This document shows, piece after piece, positions 25,332 to 34,786 of a stretch of DNA of 64,000 nt. Origin of the DNA: Bacteroidales bacterium. Lineage in GTDB: Bacteria; Bacteroidota; Bacteroidia; Bacteroidales; UBA932. A model generated the notes under the pieces. The model worked only from the letters and a program-made list of their open reading frames with translations. It ran no database searches and was not told the origin of the DNA. Both the position numbers and the translations under genes were made by a program. The first letter of the stretch is position 1. Every line of letters begins with the position of its first letter. The stretch spans positions 88,308 through 152,307 of the forward strand of contig JAGAKR010000025.1 in assembly GCA_017625535.1 (NCBI GenBank). Direction: 5' to 3'.

Positions 25332-26420
25332 ATGAGAAGAAATATTTACATATTGTTTTTGGCCCTGGCGGCACTCCTTGCAGGCGGCACATCCGCGCTG
25401 CAGGGACAAAATGTTGCCCCACAGGCCATTGAGTTCAGCAAGAAAGTGCACAACTTTGGCAAGATCTCAATAAATGACGGTGAGCAGCACTGCTCGTTCG
25501 AGTTCAGGAACACATCTGCAAAACCTGTTGTAATAAACAACATCATCTCTTCCTGCGGGTGTACAACCCCGGTATGGCCCAAAAAACCCATAATGCCGGG
25601 TGAAGGTGGTAAGGTTGAGGTAACATACCTCAATGACCAGGGTCCGTACCCGTTTGACAAGACCCTTACCGTATACACCTCTGCCAGTACAAAGCCAATA
25701 ATCCTTAGAATTACCGGCCTGGCATATGAAAATGAACGCTCCCTTAAGGAGTTGTTCCCCGCTTCCATAGGGCAGTTGGGGCTGAAGAAAGATATCATAA
25801 GGGGCGGACAGATAGCACAGGGAAACACCAAGAGCGGCAATTTCCAGTTGGCAAACATCTCAAACAAGAGTGTTAAGGTAACATTTGCAAATGTATCCCA
25901 GGGGCTGGTACTGAGTGTGGAACCGCAGACAATCCCGGCAGGTGAGGTTGCAAATGTAGAATACACAATAGATACCAGGGCCAAGGAGAACTGGGGGGCC
26001 ACAACCTACAGCGCAGATGTATTGTGCAACGGGGCAAAGGCACCGCAGCCCCTCAAAGTTGAGTGTATGATAATAGACAATTTCTCTACCCTCACAAAAG
26101 AGCAGAAGGCCAGAGGCTCAATGCTCCTTGCCGTAAACAGTTCATTCAACTTTGGAACCATAGCAAAAGGGAAAGGGGTAACCGCCACATTCCAATTGCG
26201 CAACACCGGGCAGAGCCCCCTTGTACTGCACAAGACAGATGCCCCTGCCAACGTGAAGATCTCCACCCCAACCACAATAAAGGCGGGGGAGAAATTCACC
26301 CTTACAGCAACAGTTGACACCTCAGCCGGCAGCGGAGAAGAGGTATATACCATAACACTTATAACCAACTCACCAAACAGGCCCCTTGTAAACCTGTTTG
26401 TAACAGGCAAAGTGCAATAA
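25332..26420 (+). CDS. DUF1573 domain protein, exported
   Basis: A 362-residue exported protein with an N-terminal signal (ILFLALAALLAGGTSALQGQ). The first domain is a classic DUF1573 immunoglobulin-like fold with HNFGKISINDGEQHCSFEF, then IISSCGCTTPVWPKKPIMPGEGGKVEVTY. A similar Ig-like unit recurs in the third part (SSFNFGTIAKGKGVTATFQLRNTG), with a more divergent unit in the middle. The family is very common in Bacteroidetes, related to ASPM/SPD-2/Hydin-type Ig domains; its function is unknown. Followed 36 nt later by meaB. Confidence 0.85.
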   Translation: MRRNIYILFLALAALLAGGTSALQGQNVAPQAIEFSKKVHNFGKISINDGEQHCSFEFRNTSAKPVVINNIISSCGCTTPVWPKKPIMPGEGGKVEVTYLNDQGPYPFDKTLTVYTSASTKPIILRITGLAYENERSLKELFPASIGQLGLKKDIIRGGQIAQGNTKSGNFQLANISNKSVKVTFANVSQGLVLSVEPQTIPAGEVANVEYTIDTRAKENWGATTYSADVLCNGAKAPQPLKVECMIIDNFSTLTKEQKARGSMLLAVNSSFNFGTIAKGKGVTATFQLRNTGQSPLVLHKTDAPANVKISTPTTIKAGEKFTLTATVDTSAGSGEEVYTITLITNSPNRPLVNLFVTGKVQ

Positions 26421-26456
26421 TTTTTATCCCGACAGAAACAGAAAAAATATAAAGAT

Positions 26457-27587
26457 ATGAGTGCAACAACAGGAGAATGGCCTCCAAAATGCCAGGAGAA
26501 CCCCGATACAGCATTGGTAGTGAATGAGGGAGTGGAACAGCCCCCTATCATCAACCCTTACATAAAGAATTTCTTCAAGAAGAAACCTGCACTGCTTTCG
26601 GTGGAGGAGTATATGGCAGGAATCACTTCGGGCAACACAACAATCCTCAGCCAGGCAATTACATTGGTGGAGAGCAACCTTCCTGCACACAGGGATGTTG
26701 CCCAGAAGATAATTGCAGCCTGCCAGGAGCATGCCGTAAAAACCGGAATAAAATCAATGAGGATAGGCATAACAGGTGTACCTGGTGCCGGAAAGAGTAC
26801 CTTCATTGAGGCATTCGGAAGTTTTGTAACCTCAAAGGGGCACAAACTTGCAGTGCTTGCAATTGACCCCAGCAGTGAGAAGAGCAAGGGAAGTATCCTT
26901 GGCGACAAGACCAGGATGGAAACCCTCTGCAACGACCCTAATGCATTCATCCGTCCCAGCCCGAGCGCAGGCTCGCTTGGCGGTGTGGCCAGAAAGACAA
27001 GGGAGACAGTAATCCTTTGCGAGGCTGCCGGATTTGATGTGGTATTCATTGAGACAGTTGGTGTAGGACAGTCTGAGATTGCGGTACACTCAATGAGCGA
27101 CTTCTTCCTGCTCCTTATGCTCAGCGGTGCCGGAGACGACCTCCAAGGCATAAAGAGGGGCATTATGGAGATGAGCGACCTCATTGCCATAACCAAGGCA
27201 GACGGAAACAATGTGGAGAAGGCCTCAATGGCCCGTGCACTGTATGCAAACGCACTCCACCTCTTCCCTCCTACAGAATCAACCTGGGTGCCTACAGCAA
27301 TGACCTCATCATCTGTAACAAAAGAGGGACTGCCTGAAATCCTTGCCAAGATAGAGGAGTACTTTGATCTTGTAAGGGGCAACGGCTACTACGAGCATAA
27401 ACGCCGCCAGCAGGCAAGATTCTGGATGTATGAGAGCATAAATGAGGCCCTGAAGAACAGTTTCTATGAGAATCCAGTAATTGAGAAACTTATGGCAGAC
27501 TATGAAGACGCTGTACTTGAGGGTAAAATGGAATCATTCATTGCAGCAGGAGAACTGCTTGAAAAATATAGGAGCCTTGGCAAATAA
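26457..27587 (+). CDS. meaB: Methylmalonyl-CoA mutase-associated GTPase MeaB
   Basis: A 376-residue G3E-family GTPase that protects and reactivates the adenosylcobalamin-dependent methylmalonyl-CoA mutase. Walker A GVPGAGKST is near residue 105, followed by LAIDPSSEKSKGSILGDKTRM, FIRPSPSAGSLGG and ETVGVGQSE, which are diagnostic for MeaB/ArgK. The mutase itself is not in the window. The gene ties to the cobalamin island at the left. Its stop overlaps the start of the next gene (TAATG), so the two are translated together. Confidence 0.95.
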   Translation: MSATTGEWPPKCQENPDTALVVNEGVEQPPIINPYIKNFFKKKPALLSVEEYMAGITSGNTTILSQAITLVESNLPAHRDVAQKIIAACQEHAVKTGIKSMRIGITGVPGAGKSTFIEAFGSFVTSKGHKLAVLAIDPSSEKSKGSILGDKTRMETLCNDPNAFIRPSPSAGSLGGVARKTRETVILCEAAGFDVVFIETVGVGQSEIAVHSMSDFFLLLMLSGAGDDLQGIKRGIMEMSDLIAITKADGNNVEKASMARALYANALHLFPPTESTWVPTAMTSSSVTKEGLPEILAKIEEYFDLVRGNGYYEHKRRQQARFWMYESINEALKNSFYENPVIEKLMADYEDAVLEGKMESFIAAGELLEKYRSLGK

Positions 27588-28810
27588 TGAGTTGGCATAC
27601 AGTAATTGATGTCCTCAGGAACAGTGTGCTCATTACGGGGCTTGTACTCATAATGATGCTGATGATTGAGTATTTCAACATACACTCTCACGGCAGATGG
27701 TTCTCACTCATAAAGGACTCAAAAATCAAACAGATATTCCTTGGATCGCTGCTCGGGCTTGTACCCGGATGCATCGGGGGATTTGCCACAGTGTCCCTGT
27801 ATACCCACAGGCTCCTGAGCCTGGGTGCCCTTGTGGCAATGATGATAAGTTCGTCGGGAGACGAGGCATTTGTAATAATGGCAATGATTCCAAAGGAAGG
27901 GCTATTCCTCTTTGGAATCCTCTTTGTAATATCCATCATCACCGGAATTGTTGTGGATTATGGAATCTGCAGGAAACCCCAGCCCGACCTTTGTCCCGAC
28001 GATTTTGAGATTCACACCTCAGCCGGGGAGAATGACAGGAAAATCCCTTCAATCTTCAGACTTGAGTCATACAAGGTGATGCTGAAACCCTCCAAAGAGA
28101 GGATTGCAATCCTTGTGGGGATTGCCCTCTTCATTGGGGCGGTAATTATGGGTATTCTGGCCTGCGGGCACGACCACAGCGCAGAGGCAGTCCACGGGGC
28201 GGAGACCTATGTATGTGAACACGGGCACGTGCACACAGTTGCAGATGCACATAATCACGCTGTTACGGATGCTCACGAGCACTCCCACGGCCACGTGCAT
28301 TCCCACAGTGATGCCCATATCCACAACGATGCCACACTTAACATCCTCAACGAGAAGAGCATAAACATTGTGTTTGCCATAATAAGCATCATAACCCTCT
28401 TCTTTACTGCAACCGCAAACGAGCATTTCATAAAGGACCACCTCTGGAACCACGTTATAAAGAGGCATATGGTATCCATATTCCTATGGACATTCGGAAC
28501 CCTTCTGGTCTGCAACTTTGGAATGCAGTATCTGGATATTGAGCACTGGATAAGCAACAATATGCTGTTGGTAATGCTCCTTGCCATTGCAATAGGGATA
28601 ATTCCGGAATCGGGTCCGCACCTGATTTTTGTAACGCTGTTCGCACAGGGTGTGCTTCCGTTCTATGTACTCCTTGTAAACTCAATTGTACAGGATGGCC
28701 ACAGCGCACTTCCGCTGCTTGCAGAAAGCAAAATGAGTTTCGCAAAAGCGAAACTCATCAATATTGCTGTAGGACTTATTGTGGGCTTTGCCTGCTTTAT
28801 CCTTTTATAA
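27587..28810 (+). CDS. Putative polytopic heavy-metal exporter with His-rich loop (ArsP_2/DUF2899-like)
   Basis: A 407-residue membrane protein with about ten hydrophobic segments in two halves. Motifs such as GLVPGCIGGFATVSLYT and MMISSSGDEAFVIMAMIP in the first half and GIIPESGPHLIFVTLF with NSIVQDGHSALPLLAES in the second resemble the putative 10-TM metal exporter family. Between the halves (about residues 195-250) is a loop with roughly twenty histidines in HxH runs (HEHSHGHVHSHSD), a likely metal-binding reservoir. It is coupled to meaB by a 1-bp overlap; its 3' end overlaps rpe by 14 bp. Substrate unknown; family call from memory. Confidence 0.7.
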   Translation: MSWHTVIDVLRNSVLITGLVLIMMLMIEYFNIHSHGRWFSLIKDSKIKQIFLGSLLGLVPGCIGGFATVSLYTHRLLSLGALVAMMISSSGDEAFVIMAMIPKEGLFLFGILFVISIITGIVVDYGICRKPQPDLCPDDFEIHTSAGENDRKIPSIFRLESYKVMLKPSKERIAILVGIALFIGAVIMGILACGHDHSAEAVHGAETYVCEHGHVHTVADAHNHAVTDAHEHSHGHVHSHSDAHIHNDATLNILNEKSINIVFAIISIITLFFTATANEHFIKDHLWNHVIKRHMVSIFLWTFGTLLVCNFGMQYLDIEHWISNNMLLVMLLAIAIGIIPESGPHLIFVTLFAQGVLPFYVLLVNSIVQDGHSALPLLAESKMSFAKAKLINIAVGLIVGFACFILL

Positions 28811-29444
28811 GCCTCATTGCCTCCATCTGGTCTTTTGCACCAAATACGGCACTTCCGGCTACAAGAACATCAGCGCCAGCCTCTTCAAGAGCCCTGGCGT
28901 TGTTTGTTGTTACACCGCCGTCTACCTGAATGAGGCATTTTGCCCCTTTCTCCTGAATCATCTTCTTGAGCCTGCGCACTTTGTCAAGGGCGTTCTCTAT
29001 GAACGACTGGCCACCGAAACCGGGGTTCACAGACATTATGAGCACATAATCCACATCCATAAGGATATCCTCTATAAGGGTTATGGATGTATGCGGGTTC
29101 AAGGCAACACCGGCCTTCATTCCCAGTGACTTTATTGCCTGGATTGTCCTGTGCAGGTGTGTACAGGCCTCGTAATGTACACTAAGCCACTCAACTCCCA
29201 ATTCCGCAAAATTTGAGAGGTAGCGGTCGGGATCCACTATCATAAGATGTGCATCAAGCGGCTTTTTGGCCTTTTTGGCCATAGCCTTAACAACAGGGAA
29301 GCCATAAGAGATGTTGGGAACAAAGACTCCATCCATAATATCAAGATGGAACCAGTCTGCAGCACCTTCATTTACAAGTTCAACATCCCTGTCCAACTGA
29401 CCGAAATTTGCCGACAACATAGACGGCGCCAATAATATACTCAT
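28797..29444 (-). CDS. rpe: Ribulose-phosphate 3-epimerase
   Basis: A 215-residue TIM-barrel enzyme interconverting ribulose-5-phosphate and xylulose-5-phosphate in the pentose phosphate pathway. Motifs are LAPSMLSANFGQLDRDV, HLDIMDGVFVPNISYG, DAHLMI, MSVNPGFGGQSFIE and QVDGGVTTNNA, which carry the metal and catalytic residues (HxDxMDG, HLM, DGG). The length is standard. It is convergent with the metal-exporter-like gene, sharing 14 bp at the 3' ends, and lies 14 nt downstream of pepD. Confidence 0.97.
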   Translation of the reverse strand: MSILLAPSMLSANFGQLDRDVELVNEGAADWFHLDIMDGVFVPNISYGFPVVKAMAKKAKKPLDAHLMIVDPDRYLSNFAELGVEWLSVHYEACTHLHRTIQAIKSLGMKAGVALNPHTSITLIEDILMDVDYVLIMSVNPGFGGQSFIENALDKVRRLKKMIQEKGAKCLIQVDGGVTTNNARALEEAGADVLVAGSAVFGAKDQMEAMRLIKG

Positions 29445-29458
29445 AACTCAATCATTAA

Positions 29459-30928
29459 TTATTTCACACTTAAAAGAACCTCTTCAAGGAGCATCCTGAA
29501 CTTGTCCAGCGAAGCAAGATCCAGACGCTCGCCAGGTGCGTGCACACCCCTTAGAGTAGGGCCGAATGATATCATATCCAGACCAGGGAATTTGTCCAGG
29601 AAGAGTCCGCACTCCAAACCGGCGTGGATTGCCCTTACCACAGGCTTAACCCCAAACAGTTTCTCATATGCTGCAACAGATACCTCAAGGATCTCAGAAT
29701 CCACATTAGGCTTCCAGCCCGGATACTCGCTCTCGTGGGTTACTGTTGCACCGGCAAGTTCAAAACAGGCCTCCACCTGCTCGGCCGCATATTTTCTGCT
29801 GCTGTTTATTGCACTCCTCTGGCTTGTACCTATCCTTATTATATTGCCCTTCTGCATCTTTATTGAAGCCAGGTTGGTTGAAGTCTCAACAAGACCCTTT
29901 ACATCATTGCTCATTGCAAGCACTCCGTGAGGGGCGCAGTTGAGTGCATAAATCAAAGATGCGGCGGTATTCTTGTCAATTGCCTTCTTAGGGGTGCCGA
30001 AACATACTCCGTCTTTTATATCGTGTATTCCAACCTCCCTTGCAATGCCGTCAACTGCAGGGTCGCTTACCCTGAACTCATCCTGAGCCTCTGCCACAAC
30101 GTTCCTGAATATCTTAAGTATTGCCTTCTCTTCCCTCTTGCTGAAACCTATAACCGCATATGCCTCCCTGGCAATTGCATTCCTCTTGTTTCCTCCGTCT
30201 ATCTCATATAGTTCAATGTCGTGTTTTGCAAGCACCCTGTAAAGGAAGCGGGCCAGAATCTTGTTGGCATTTGCACGGTTCTTGTCAATATCATCACCGC
30301 TGTGTCCGCCCTGTGCCCCAAAAATCTTGAATTCACACTTTACAAACTCCTTTGTTGCAGGATATGTGGTGTATTTGAATTTTGCAGTTGTATCTATACC
30401 GCCTGCACACCCTATGAACAGTTCACCTTCATCCTCGGAATCCAGGTTTATGAGTGTCTTCCCAGATATGAACCCCGGCTCAAGAGCCATTGCTCCGTCA
30501 AGTCCTGTCTCTTCACTCACTGTAAAGAGTGCCTCAATCTTCCCGCATTTGAGGTCGGGATCTGTAAGAGCCACCATCTGGGCTGCCATACCTATTCCGC
30601 AGTCTGCTCCAAGAGTGGTATCCTTGGCTATAAGCCAACCGTCCTCCTCTACCGCCACTATAGGGTCTTTTGTAAAATCGTGCTCCACTCCGGCATTCTT
30701 CTCACATACCATATCTGAATGGCTCTGCAGTACAACTGCAGGGACATTCTCCTTCCCCGGTGCGGCAGGACGTACAATAAGCACGTTGCCGGCCTTGTCT
30801 GTATGGCACTCCAATGAATGTTTTGCAGCGAAATCCTGCAGATATGCTATAATATGCTCCTCGTGGCCGCTCTCACGTGGTATTGTAAGAATCTCCTTAA
30901 AGGTGTCAAGTATCTGTTGTGTCTTCAT
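29459..30928 (-). CDS. pepD: Aminoacyl-histidine dipeptidase (M20C, PepD)
   Basis: A 489-residue cytosolic di-zinc dipeptidase. It has the M20 metal motifs LQSHSDMVCE, DTTLGADCGIGMA, TVSEETGLDGA and a late HAGLECG. The dimerisation (lid) domain is inserted mid-protein with GGHSGDDIDKNRANANK. It cleaves dipeptides including carnosine-type Xaa-His. Length agrees with PepD (about 485). It is upstream of rpe with a 14-nt gap, probably one unit. A TAAATTTG element lies about 26 nt upstream of its start. Confidence 0.93.
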   Translation of the reverse strand: MKTQQILDTFKEILTIPRESGHEEHIIAYLQDFAAKHSLECHTDKAGNVLIVRPAAPGKENVPAVVLQSHSDMVCEKNAGVEHDFTKDPIVAVEEDGWLIAKDTTLGADCGIGMAAQMVALTDPDLKCGKIEALFTVSEETGLDGAMALEPGFISGKTLINLDSEDEGELFIGCAGGIDTTAKFKYTTYPATKEFVKCEFKIFGAQGGHSGDDIDKNRANANKILARFLYRVLAKHDIELYEIDGGNKRNAIAREAYAVIGFSKREEKAILKIFRNVVAEAQDEFRVSDPAVDGIAREVGIHDIKDGVCFGTPKKAIDKNTAASLIYALNCAPHGVLAMSNDVKGLVETSTNLASIKMQKGNIIRIGTSQRSAINSSRKYAAEQVEACFELAGATVTHESEYPGWKPNVDSEILEVSVAAYEKLFGVKPVVRAIHAGLECGLFLDKFPGLDMISFGPTLRGVHAPGERLDLASLDKFRMLLEEVLLSVK

Positions 30929-30972
30929 AAAAAAAAATGCATTAAACTTTTCTCAAATTTAATACATTTTTT

Positions 30973-32391
30973 CTATTGTTCCACTTTAAGGAGCTTTTCT
31001 ATGTCTGTAACGTACTGCTTGAAGTTGCGGTCGGTCTCTATAAGGTCGCTCACCGTATTGCAGGCGTGCAGTACCGTAGCGTGGTCCTTGCCTCCTATCT
31101 GGGCCCCTATGGCTGCAAGCGAAGTCTTTGTAAGGTTCCTTCCCAGATACATTGCAATCTGCCTTGCCTGCACAATCTCCCTCTTTCTGGTCTTGGAGAG
31201 CATCAGTTCCCTGGTAATCTTGAAATATCCGCAAACCTCATTCTGTATCCTCTCAAGAGAGATGTCCTGCGGGCTCACACTCACAATCTTGTCTGTAAGC
31301 CTCTGGGCAAGTTCCATTGTTATAGGCTCCCTGCAGCAGGTTGCATTTGCTATGAGTGTTACAAGTGTACCCTCTATCTCCCTTATGCTTCCCACAACTT
31401 TTGAGGCAAGGAAATCAAGCACATCCTCCGGAAGTTCTATACCGTCCTTGAAACTCTTGGCCTTTATTATCTCCAGACGGGTGTTGTATGAAGGTGCTGT
31501 AAGTTCTACAGACAATCCCCATTTGAACCTTGAAAGGAGCCTCTGCTCAAGTCCCATAAGGTCTACAGGTGCCTTGTCTGAGGTAAGGATAAGCTGTTTG
31601 CCCGACTGGTGCAGATGGTTGAATATGTGGAAGAATGCATTCTGGGTGCCGGGTTTGTCTGCAAACTCCTGTACATCATCCAATATGAGCACATCCATCA
31701 TCTGGTAGAAATGCAGGAAGTCTGTCATTTTGTTCTTCACACTCACTGCATCCACATATTGTGTCATGAACCTGTTGGCACTTACATAAAGGACAGTTTT
31801 GCCGGGAAACTTGTTCTTTATCTCAATTCCTATTGCCTGTGCAAGGTGTGTCTTGCCCAAACCTGACCCTCCGTAGATGAAGAGCGGGTTGAAGGCATTC
31901 TTGCCAGGACTGTTGGCAATTGCAAGTCCTGCAGCCCTGCCCAGTCTGTTGCACTCGCCTTCAATGAAGTTTGCAAAGCAGTAGTTGGGGTTGAGCTGGG
32001 GATCTATGTTCAATTGCTGCAACCCCGGAATGACAAAAGGGTTGATGAGATTTGGATCCCTCTGCGGCACCGGTATAGGCTTGTTTACCGGAGTGCGGGC
32101 CTCCTGCGAAGGTATTGTCACCGGAACCTCGTCCTTTACAATGTGCACCTTGTACATGAGTTTTGCATCTCCACCTATCTCCTTGCGCAGTGCTGTGCTT
32201 ATAAAATTGATGTAGTGCTCCTCCAGGTAATCCCTGAAGAAGTCCGACGGCACCTCAATTGTAAACACGTTGCCGCTGAGGCCAACGGGTTTTATTGGGG
32301 CGAACCACGTATTATACTGGTTGGCCGGAATCACCCCACGTATCATCTGGAGGCAATTGTTCCACACCTGTATATGAAGGTTAGCGTTCAT
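30973..32391 (-). CDS. dnaA: Chromosomal replication initiator DnaA
   Basis: A 472-residue AAA+ initiator. Domain I opens VWNNCLQMIRGVIPANQYNTWFAP. A proline-rich linker follows (about 95-125). Domain III has Walker A GGSGLGKT at 174-181 and Walker B LILDDV. Domain IV ends with the DNA-binding signature GGKDHATVLHAC. The AT-rich gap upstream does not show a cluster of DnaA boxes, and dnaN/recF are not adjacent, so this is not clearly the replication origin. Confidence 0.97.
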   Translation of the reverse strand: MNANLHIQVWNNCLQMIRGVIPANQYNTWFAPIKPVGLSGNVFTIEVPSDFFRDYLEEHYINFISTALRKEIGGDAKLMYKVHIVKDEVPVTIPSQEARTPVNKPIPVPQRDPNLINPFVIPGLQQLNIDPQLNPNYCFANFIEGECNRLGRAAGLAIANSPGKNAFNPLFIYGGSGLGKTHLAQAIGIEIKNKFPGKTVLYVSANRFMTQYVDAVSVKNKMTDFLHFYQMMDVLILDDVQEFADKPGTQNAFFHIFNHLHQSGKQLILTSDKAPVDLMGLEQRLLSRFKWGLSVELTAPSYNTRLEIIKAKSFKDGIELPEDVLDFLASKVVGSIREIEGTLVTLIANATCCREPITMELAQRLTDKIVSVSPQDISLERIQNEVCGYFKITRELMLSKTRKREIVQARQIAMYLGRNLTKTSLAAIGAQIGGKDHATVLHACNTVSDLIETDRNFKQYVTDIEKLLKVEQ

Positions 32392-32542
32392 CAGTTTTAT
32401 AAGTTCTGTTTATAGGATAACTTGCTTTATGATTGCGTTACAAAAGTGAGGAAAAATTTATTATAAAAAAATTCAAAAACTGTTGTTTTTTTCAAAAACT
32501 ATATAAGGTGCTATAAATCAGCATTAAAATTTTTAATAAAAA

Positions 32543-32569
32543 TTAACCGCCTGAATATCAAGCGGTTAA
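32543..32569 (-). terminator. Intrinsic terminator after mlaD
   Basis: A 12-bp stem, TTAACCGCYTGA with its partner, encloses a 3-nt loop. On the minus strand the only imperfection is a G-U pair, and a U-rich tract follows (UUUUUAUU). It closes the amidase-mlaD unit. The remaining AT-rich sequence to dnaA (about 32400-32540) shows no other recognised element. Confidence 0.78.
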
Positions 32570-32619
32570 CCCTTAACTATCTAATAATCTAATATATAGC
32601 AAAAGTCTGTCAATTGCAA

Positions 32620-33540
32620 TCAGAAAACACTCACTTTTATGTACTTTTTAGGGTTCTCTGTTATGCGCTGCACAAGGATATCCACATCCTGCAAAAGATT
32701 GTTCACAGCCCTGTGGAGGCTGTCTGTAGCCATTAGTTTCCCCATAGATCCGTTAGGGTCCTGCAGCTTCTCGGACAAACTTCTCAGACTCTCCACAGCC
32801 TTGCCAAGTTCAGCCTGGGAAAGTTGCGATGTTATCTCGTTCACATTGGCAAGCGACCCCTTTATATCACCGGCGCTTTGGCCCAGCCCCTCTGCAAGAA
32901 TCTGAAGATTATCCATTATTCCCTTAAGTTCCGGTGAGATTCCATTGAGTGCCGCACTCAGTTGGGAAGCATTTGCAAGTGTCCTGTTCAGATTTGCAAA
33001 AGAGCCCTGGAGGTCTTTTCTTGCTGCAGAATCAAGGAGCATGTTCACGTTGTCCAGTGTCCTGTTCAAATTAACAAGGAGCGCCTCTGCCTGCATCTTC
33101 AACGGTCCTATCTCCGAAAGGAGGGTTGCAACCATATCGGGAACATAATTTGCCGAAAGTGTATCCCCACCCTTTGCATATGTTTTGGAATCACCAAAGA
33201 CAACCCTCATTGCCTTTGACCCCATAATGTCTGCACTGTAAATCTCAGCAACGGAATTCCCAGGCACCTTGAACTGCGACTTAACCTTGAACTCCACCTC
33301 AAAAATATCCCTCTCCATATCATACTCTATCCCCTCAACCATACCTACCTTCAGACCCTTCACATATACCGGGCCTGTTACAGCCAAGCCGTCAACATTG
33401 CCGAATTTGGCATAATAGGTGGTGCTTCTGTTGAAAATATCCTCCCCCCTGAGGAAGTTTATTACTGCAAAAGTTACAATTAAAGTGAGAAGAACAAACA
33501 ATCCTATTGCCTGAACCCTGCTCAATCTGAATTTTTCCAT
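32620..33540 (-). CDS. mlaD: MlaD/MCE-family lipid-transport protein
   Basis: A 306-residue protein with an N-terminal membrane anchor (AIGLFVLLTLIVTFAVINFL) followed by the MCE domain (YYAKFGNVDGLAVTGPVYVKGLKVGMVEGI, then GSKAMRVVFGDS). The C-terminal half is a long alpha-helical region with coiled-coil character (repeated NLNRTL, LANVNEITSQL). MCE proteins form hexameric rings that shuttle phospholipids between inner and outer membranes, powered by MlaEF, which is not in the window. It lies 2 nt downstream of the amidase gene, in the same operon. Confidence 0.9.
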   Translation of the reverse strand: MEKFRLSRVQAIGLFVLLTLIVTFAVINFLRGEDIFNRSTTYYAKFGNVDGLAVTGPVYVKGLKVGMVEGIEYDMERDIFEVEFKVKSQFKVPGNSVAEIYSADIMGSKAMRVVFGDSKTYAKGGDTLSANYVPDMVATLLSEIGPLKMQAEALLVNLNRTLDNVNMLLDSAARKDLQGSFANLNRTLANASQLSAALNGISPELKGIMDNLQILAEGLGQSAGDIKGSLANVNEITSQLSQAELGKAVESLRSLSEKLQDPNGSMGKLMATDSLHRAVNNLLQDVDILVQRITENPKKYIKVSVF

Positions 33541-33542
33541 CT

Positions 33543-34697
33543 CTATTGTATAATTACATTATCCTTTATATGTATCACAAATGCACCGGGAAAACTCTTC
33601 CTTATCCCCGGCAGTGCGGCCGCTGCCTCTTTCCTTGATGCATATCTGCCCACATAATATTTGTACAGGTTGCCCGCCTTTATATAATGTGTATCTTTCC
33701 TCCCCTTAAGGTCATAAGCATTCTTCCCCAGAACCTTCCCTACAGAGAGTATCTGCACTGCATAAAACTCATCAACAGCCTTTGGTGCAGCAACCGGCCC
33801 CTGTGCCGGAGCCTTCTGTGCTTCAGGGGCACTCTTCTGCACAGGAGCAGCCTTTTCAGCCTCAGCAACATTCCTGCCACTCCCCTCTTCCCGACGGGTT
33901 TTCTCAAAATCTTTCTTATAAGCTACAAAAGCATTGAACAGTCCCCTGGCAAACTGCTCCTGCCCTTTTTTTGTAACCAGAACCGCACAATCCTTTGGAT
34001 TGGAGATGAATCCAAGTTCCGTAAGCACCGCCGGCATAGTGGTTTTCCACAACACAAGAAGACCACCCTGTTTAACACCCCTGTTCACAGAGATCGGGCC
34101 GCGGGCAAACTGTCCCTGAACCTGTGCCGCATACTTTATGCTCTGTTCCTGATGGACATTCTGGAGAAGGGAGAAAATTATATACGACTCAGGCGAGCCG
34201 GGGTTGAATCCCTCATACTTCTTCTCATAGTCCTCCTCTATAACAATTACGGAGTTCTCCAGCTTACACACCTCAAAATTGGCTTCGCTCTTGTGCGTTC
34301 CCATCACAAATGTCTCTGTCCCCCTTGCCTGTGTGGATTTTGCAGAGTTCACGTGTATGGATATGAAGAGGTCCGCCTTGTTGCGGTTTGCTATTGCCGC
34401 CCTCTCGGAAAGTTCCACATATTTGTCTGTTGAACGGGTATATATCACTTTTATATCGGGAAAATTGCTTTTTATAAGTTCTCCCAACCCAAGTGCCACT
34501 GAAAGGGTTATGTTCTTCTCCTTGTATTTGCCGTTGCGGCTTATTGCACCGGGATCCTTTCCACCGTGCCCGGCATCAATCACCACTCTCCTTATACGGG
34601 ACACATCATCCACATCCTGTGCCTGCAGGGACACAAGTGGAGTGAGGAAGAGCAATCCGCACAAAAGAATCTTGAACACTTTGAATTTATATGGCAT
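33543..34697 (-). CDS. N-acetylmuramoyl-L-alanine amidase (Amidase_3) with C-terminal SPOR-like region
   Basis: A 384-residue exported zinc amidase that cuts the stem peptide from peptidoglycan during cell separation. A signal peptide ends near LQAQ. The catalytic domain (about 35-265) shows VVIDAGHGGKDPGA, EKNITL, FISIHVNSA and the late LTELGFISNPKD. A low-complexity Ala/Pro/Lys linker (about 280-310) leads to a C-terminal domain (EFYAVQILSVGK, KYYVGRYASRKEAAAAL) resembling SPOR, which binds denuded glycan at the septum. Operon with mlaD. Confidence 0.91.
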   Translation of the reverse strand: MPYKFKVFKILLCGLLFLTPLVSLQAQDVDDVSRIRRVVIDAGHGGKDPGAISRNGKYKEKNITLSVALGLGELIKSNFPDIKVIYTRSTDKYVELSERAAIANRNKADLFISIHVNSAKSTQARGTETFVMGTHKSEANFEVCKLENSVIVIEEDYEKKYEGFNPGSPESYIIFSLLQNVHQEQSIKYAAQVQGQFARGPISVNRGVKQGGLLVLWKTTMPAVLTELGFISNPKDCAVLVTKKGQEQFARGLFNAFVAYKKDFEKTRREEGSGRNVAEAEKAAPVQKSAPEAQKAPAQGPVAAPKAVDEFYAVQILSVGKVLGKNAYDLKGRKDTHYIKAGNLYKYYVGRYASRKEAAAALPGIRKSFPGAFVIHIKDNVIIQ

Positions 34698-34786
34698 ATT
34701 AGTTGCAAAAAAAGTGTTATTTTTGCGTTTTGCAAAAGTATCAAAAAATTGTCAAAAGCCCTAAAAAGATTAACCTCCTTACTGCT

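Noticed and set aside
28200-28330. His-codon repeat as a DNA minisatellite
   Set aside because: The repetition is at the protein level (HxH), with mixed codons and varied spacers, so it reflects a metal-binding loop rather than a DNA repeat.
32392-32619. AT-rich gap upstream of dnaA as oriC
   Set aside because: AT content is suggestive, but no cluster of TTATNCACA-type DnaA boxes was seen and dnaN/recF are not adjacent; a terminator explains part of it.
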